Positions 16,199-18,978 of a stretch of DNA of 18,978 nt are shown piece by piece (positions within the stretch are counted from its first letter, which is position 1; each line of letters starts with the position of its first letter). The notes beneath the pieces were generated by a model, which did no database searches, had not been told where the DNA came from, and saw nothing but the letters and a program-made list of their open reading frames with translations. Location of the stretch: the NCBI GenBank assembly GCA_022361315.1, contig JAKSBB010000002.1, forward strand, positions 1-18,978, read 5' to 3'. The DNA is from Desulfobacterales bacterium. GTDB lineage: Bacteria; Desulfobacterota; Desulfobacteria; Desulfobacterales; Desulfobacteraceae. Both the position numbers and the translations under genes were made by a program.

Positions 16199-17959
16199 AT
16201 GCCAGATAAAATACGTGAACTAAAAGCCATTTTCAACTCTTTTGACCTCAAGGGATCAAAAGATCATCTCATCGCTGAACTCAACCGGTTTGAGGTCCAG
16301 TCCCAGCCATTTGAGACAGATGCCGAATGCCGGGTGGCGATTCTCTGGATGAAGAATATTTTTCTCCAGAATCTGGGGTTTTACCCCCGGGCGGAAGAAC
16401 TGCTGGACAAGGCGCTAAGCATCATAAAAGCCGCACCGGAAAACAGCTATAGCAAGTGGCGGCTCAAAATCTATCTGTCACTGGGATATATCCATCAAAA
16501 CCAATGCAACTTCATCGACGCAGAGTTTTTTCTGCTAAAGGCTCTCGGGCTGGCTGATACCCGAAACGATTTTTCCAATTTTCTGGGTGAAATATACTCC
16601 TTGCTGGCAGACGTGACCATCCACCTGAACCAGTATGCCAAGGCAAAAAATTATGTCACCCAGGAAAAACAGGTTGCCCTTACCGCATATACCCAAAAAG
16701 GACCTGACGAAAAGGGGGCGGCCGTCAGTTACGCTTACTCTCTGGTTAACTTCTGCCGGATCAAACGCATCATCGGCTTAGTGGACCACACCCTGGCAAA
16801 TTCCATCGAAGAAGCCCTGGAAATATTCAACCGGCACACCTACGTCAAAGGTCTGCTTCGTGCCAAACTGGAATATGCACAACTCCAGCTGGTGTTGAAC
16901 TTTACCGAGAGAGCATTGTTCGCCATACAGGAGATCGAACCCGAACTCCGGGAAAGGCGGATGCACAAGGAAACCATCTCCGCGGGCCTTCTTATTGCCC
17001 GGGTGCATAAAAAGATGCTGGACTACGGGCTGGTGGAAGAGAAACTGACCGGTCTTCTGAAACTCGCCCGGCATCAGAACATGACAGCCGCTCAGATCAT
17101 GTCCGATGTCTATTATGAAATGGGAAGCATCTGCTACGATACCGACAGGGAAACACAGGCTCTGGAGCTGTTCAAGTCCTCTGCCAAAATCGGCATGCTT
17201 GGCGGGGTAAAGCGGTACATATTCAGGGCCTTTGAGGCAGCCCGCCGCATAGACAAGCAGGAGGCCAAGATCATCCTCACCTCGGACCTGGTCTACCAGG
17301 ATGCCGCCTTCACCCGGAACCGGCTGGCCACCCAGGTCTCCCCGTTTAAAACCGGCAACAAGAAGACCAAATTATTTGCCTCCACCCTTTTCGTGGACAT
17401 CGCCGGATTTTCCGCCCTGATGAAAAAATCCGACGAACATGTCACCGTCCAGATGATTGACGAACTCATCGACCGGCTCTGTATCGTTATTTTTCAAAAC
17501 CAGGGATACATTGACAAATTCCTGGGGGACGGTTTCATGGCTATTTTCGAACACGGAGAAACCATGAATGCCGAGGTGGCCCGGAACGCCATCCAGGCCA
17601 GTGTGGATATGAACCGTGCCATTCACAACAAAAACCGCAGGTTCAGGGAAACCTACGGCCTGGAAAGTGAGATATCCTTCCGCATGGGGTTAAGTACCGG
17701 AGAAATCTACGCCCTCTTCCTGGGCAATTTCATCAAACGGGAATTCACCTATCTGGGCAACGCGGTAAACCTGGCCTCAAAACTGGAAAGCATGTCGGAC
17801 AAGAAGGGATTACTCATTGACGAGGCCACCTACGCCCTGGTGGCAGATCAGGTGATCGGCGGGATGGAGGAACTGGACCTCCCCGGATTCGGAGTTTCCA
17901 AGGCCTTTCGGTTTAAGCGATTTAAACGGGCTGCCCAGCTTCAGGCAAACAACACCTGA
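16199..17959 (+). CDS. TPR-repeat protein with C-terminal class III adenylate/guanylate cyclase domain
   Basis: A 586-aa cytoplasmic protein with no membrane segment. The first 340 residues are helical TPR-like repeats (for example NLGFYPRAEELLDKALSIIK, NFIDAEFFLLKALGLA, ETQALELFKSSAKIG), a protein- or ligand-sensing module. The cyclase domain (about 392-570) has metal-binding Asp400 (FVDIAGFS) and Asp444 (KFLGDGF). The base-recognition positions are Lys440 and Thr517, the pair usual in bacterial adenylate cyclases, so cAMP is the expected product. The transition-state Asn is Asn524 (AVNLAS), but the usual Arg four residues on is Lys528 (ASKLES). The start codon lacks a strong ribosome-binding site, yet no other start fits the N-terminus. 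It is divergent from pgk and stands alone, converging on the small Cys protein gene. The input signal cannot be told from sequence. Confidence 0.9.
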   Translation: MPDKIRELKAIFNSFDLKGSKDHLIAELNRFEVQSQPFETDAECRVAILWMKNIFLQNLGFYPRAEELLDKALSIIKAAPENSYSKWRLKIYLSLGYIHQNQCNFIDAEFFLLKALGLADTRNDFSNFLGEIYSLLADVTIHLNQYAKAKNYVTQEKQVALTAYTQKGPDEKGAAVSYAYSLVNFCRIKRIIGLVDHTLANSIEEALEIFNRHTYVKGLLRAKLEYAQLQLVLNFTERALFAIQEIEPELRERRMHKETISAGLLIARVHKKMLDYGLVEEKLTGLLKLARHQNMTAAQIMSDVYYEMGSICYDTDRETQALELFKSSAKIGMLGGVKRYIFRAFEAARRIDKQEAKIILTSDLVYQDAAFTRNRLATQVSPFKTGNKKTKLFASTLFVDIAGFSALMKKSDEHVTVQMIDELIDRLCIVIFQNQGYIDKFLGDGFMAIFEHGETMNAEVARNAIQASVDMNRAIHNKNRRFRETYGLESEISFRMGLSTGEIYALFLGNFIKREFTYLGNAVNLASKLESMSDKKGLLIDEATYALVADQVIGGMEELDLPGFGVSKAFRFKRFKRAAQLQANNT

Positions 17960-18016
17960 GTCACCCCGATCCGGCAGACACCTCGCCCCTTTACACGCAA
18001 CAACCTGAAATAAAGT

Positions 18017-18310
18017 TTACTCCTTAAACGTCCGGCTCCGGCGATGGGCCTGTTTTTTTCTGGACCAGCGTTCAAAGAAATTCATGGCACCGGACTTTTC
18101 GGACCGTTCAATTATCTCCTCTTCCACCTGCACCCCGTCTTTTGTGGCCATGGCCTGTTTCAGACACCGGGTTTTCACGGGGCAGTGGTAAAAGCAGTCC
18201 TCGGGGGTCTCCCTCAGGCCTTTCGGCCCCATGGGAAACACTTTTTCCAGATCCCCGAAGCAATCGGGAAGAGGTGCATCATTATTATCTAAATCGTTCG
18301 GATTATTCAT
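18017..18310 (-). CDS. Small four-cysteine protein overlapping radC
   Basis: A 97-aa protein of unknown function. Its ATG overlaps the radC stop by 8 nt (ATGAATAA), a typical translationally coupled arrangement. The centre carries Cys17, Cys39, Cys43 and Cys49 (C-x21-C-x3-C-x5-C), in DCFGDLEKVFPMGPKGLR and PEDCFYHCPVKTRCLKQAM. This layout would suit a zinc or Fe-S site. The N-terminus is Asn/Asp-rich and the C-terminus strongly basic (SRKKQAHRRSRTF), which could contact nucleic acid or membrane phosphates. There is no signal peptide. I do not recognise the family. Overlap with radC, cysteine spacing and lack of a competing frame make it a real gene in my view. Confidence 0.72.
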   Translation of the reverse strand: MNNPNDLDNNDAPLPDCFGDLEKVFPMGPKGLRETPEDCFYHCPVKTRCLKQAMATKDGVQVEEEIIERSEKSGAMNFFERWSRKKQAHRRSRTFKE

Positions 18311-18978
18311 TTAGCTGGTCAAACTCCCGGTTAAACGCGGCCATCTGTCCCTGGCCGGCAAAACTATAGGTTCCGTCACTTCCGGTGATGATATGATCAT
18401 GGACATTTATTCCGGCAAATTTCAGGGCAAAGGTCAGGGTACGGGTGATTCGGATATCCTGGGCAGAGGGCTGAATATCTCCGGAAGGGTGGTTGTGGGC
18501 AAAGATCAGGGCCGCCGCCCTGTGGTCCAGGGCACGTACGATCACCTCCCGGGGATAAACAGCCGAAGCGGTCAGGCTGCCGGTGAATAAAACTTCTGAG
18601 GCAATGACCCGGTTCTTGGCATCCAGAAATATCCCCATGAAGTGTTCCCGGGATTTGTAACCGATGGTCTGATTCAGAAAGGCCAGAAGGCTGTCCGGAT
18701 CGGACACCACGTCCCGGTCCATCAGCCGCGTTTCAAGGTAGCGGTCTGCGGCGGCCTTGATCAGGTGGATGCCGAAACTGTTGGCCGGTCCCACCCCCTT
18801 AATCCGGCAAAGATCCCGGGTGCTGGCTTCCAGCACCCGGTGTAATGATCCGAATGTATCGATCAGATCTTTTGCTGCCTGTTTGGTATCTTTTCTCGGG
18901 GTGTTCAGGGAGAGCAGCAGTTCCAATACCTCGTAGTCCTGAAATCCCGAAAGACCGGACGCAAGAAAGCGCTCCCGC
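18303..18978 (-). CDS. radC: RadC family protein (JAB/MPN domain), 5' end cut by window edge
   Basis: The reading frame continues past the right edge: upstream of the first possible internal start (TTG at 18926) it reads RERFLASGLSGFQDYEVLELLL, matching the normal RadC N-terminus, so the gene is partial and its true start lies outside. About 225 residues are visible. The N-terminal part holds a helix-hairpin-helix-like segment (LCRIKGVGPANSFGI). The C-terminal JAB/MPN metalloprotease-like domain has its conserved Glu (ASEVLFTGSL) and the metal motif HNHPSGD with the later Asp in SAQD (near 18500-18460). All metal ligands appear intact. The old link to DNA repair is not supported in E. coli, and its true activity is unsettled. 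It is followed by, and overlaps, the small four-Cys gene. Confidence 0.93.
   Translation of the reverse strand, partial: RERFLASGLSGFQDYEVLELLLSLNTPRKDTKQAAKDLIDTFGSLHRVLEASTRDLCRIKGVGPANSFGIHLIKAAADRYLETRLMDRDVVSDPDSLLAFLNQTIGYKSREHFMGIFLDAKNRVIASEVLFTGSLTASAVYPREVIVRALDHRAAALIFAHNHPSGDIQPSAQDIRITRTLTFALKFAGINVHDHIITGSDGTYSFAGQGQMAAFNREFDQLNE

Noticed and set aside
17960..18016. Terminator between the convergent cyclase and four-Cys genes
   Set aside because: No stem with a T run could be found in the 57-nt gap on either strand.

Overview
The window looks like a stretch of core chromosome from a Gram-negative, probably deltaproteobacterial (Desulfobacterota, Desulfobacteraceae-like) organism. 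This placement is inferred from general protein similarity (CheA hybrid with a receiver, HEAT-receiver protein, TPR-cyclase, pgk and radC contexts) and from a lipoprotein-type transglycosylase; no 16S gene or other decisive marker is present. I see no prophage, transposase, CRISPR array or integrase.

Layout. (1) 49-293, minus strand: a tRNA-Thr(TGT)/tRNA-Tyr(GTA) pair with a good sigma70-type promoter and a GC-rich discriminator, reading out of the left edge. (2) 630-2576, plus: an MltD-like lipoprotein transglycosylase with LysM repeats, whose start is better placed at 699 than at the first ATG of the frame, closed by a strong hairpin terminator. (3) 2748-2822: tRNA-Arg(CCT). (4) 2904-4217: a U32-family (TrhP-like) protein with a TTG start. 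(5) 4344-13681: a six-gene plus-strand unit, cheA (hybrid, two CheW-like regions and a receiver) - cheW - cheB - cheR - HEAT-repeat/receiver protein - class A penicillin-binding protein. It has short gaps or 1-nt TAATG overlaps and ends in a terminator. (6) 13699-16113, minus: pgk followed by a 351-aa protein of unknown family, whose 3' end runs into a tandem repeat of about 56 bp. (7) 16199-17959, plus: a TPR protein with a C-terminal class III nucleotide cyclase. (8) 18017-18978, minus: radC (cut by the right edge) overlapping a 97-aa four-cysteine protein.

How the genes fit together. The central unit is a chemosensory pathway without its own receptor or stand-alone CheY. CheA carries its own receiver, and the other receiver in the operon sits at the end of a HEAT-repeat scaffold. 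That scaffold gene is translationally coupled to a bifunctional peptidoglycan synthase. The most interesting hypothesis here is therefore that this chemosensory array signals through a HEAT scaffold to cell-wall synthesis, and not (only) to the flagellar motor. It rests on gene order and domain content only. The pgk-linked unknown protein, the cyclase with Lys in place of the usual catalytic Arg, and the radC-linked four-Cys protein are the other points worth following.
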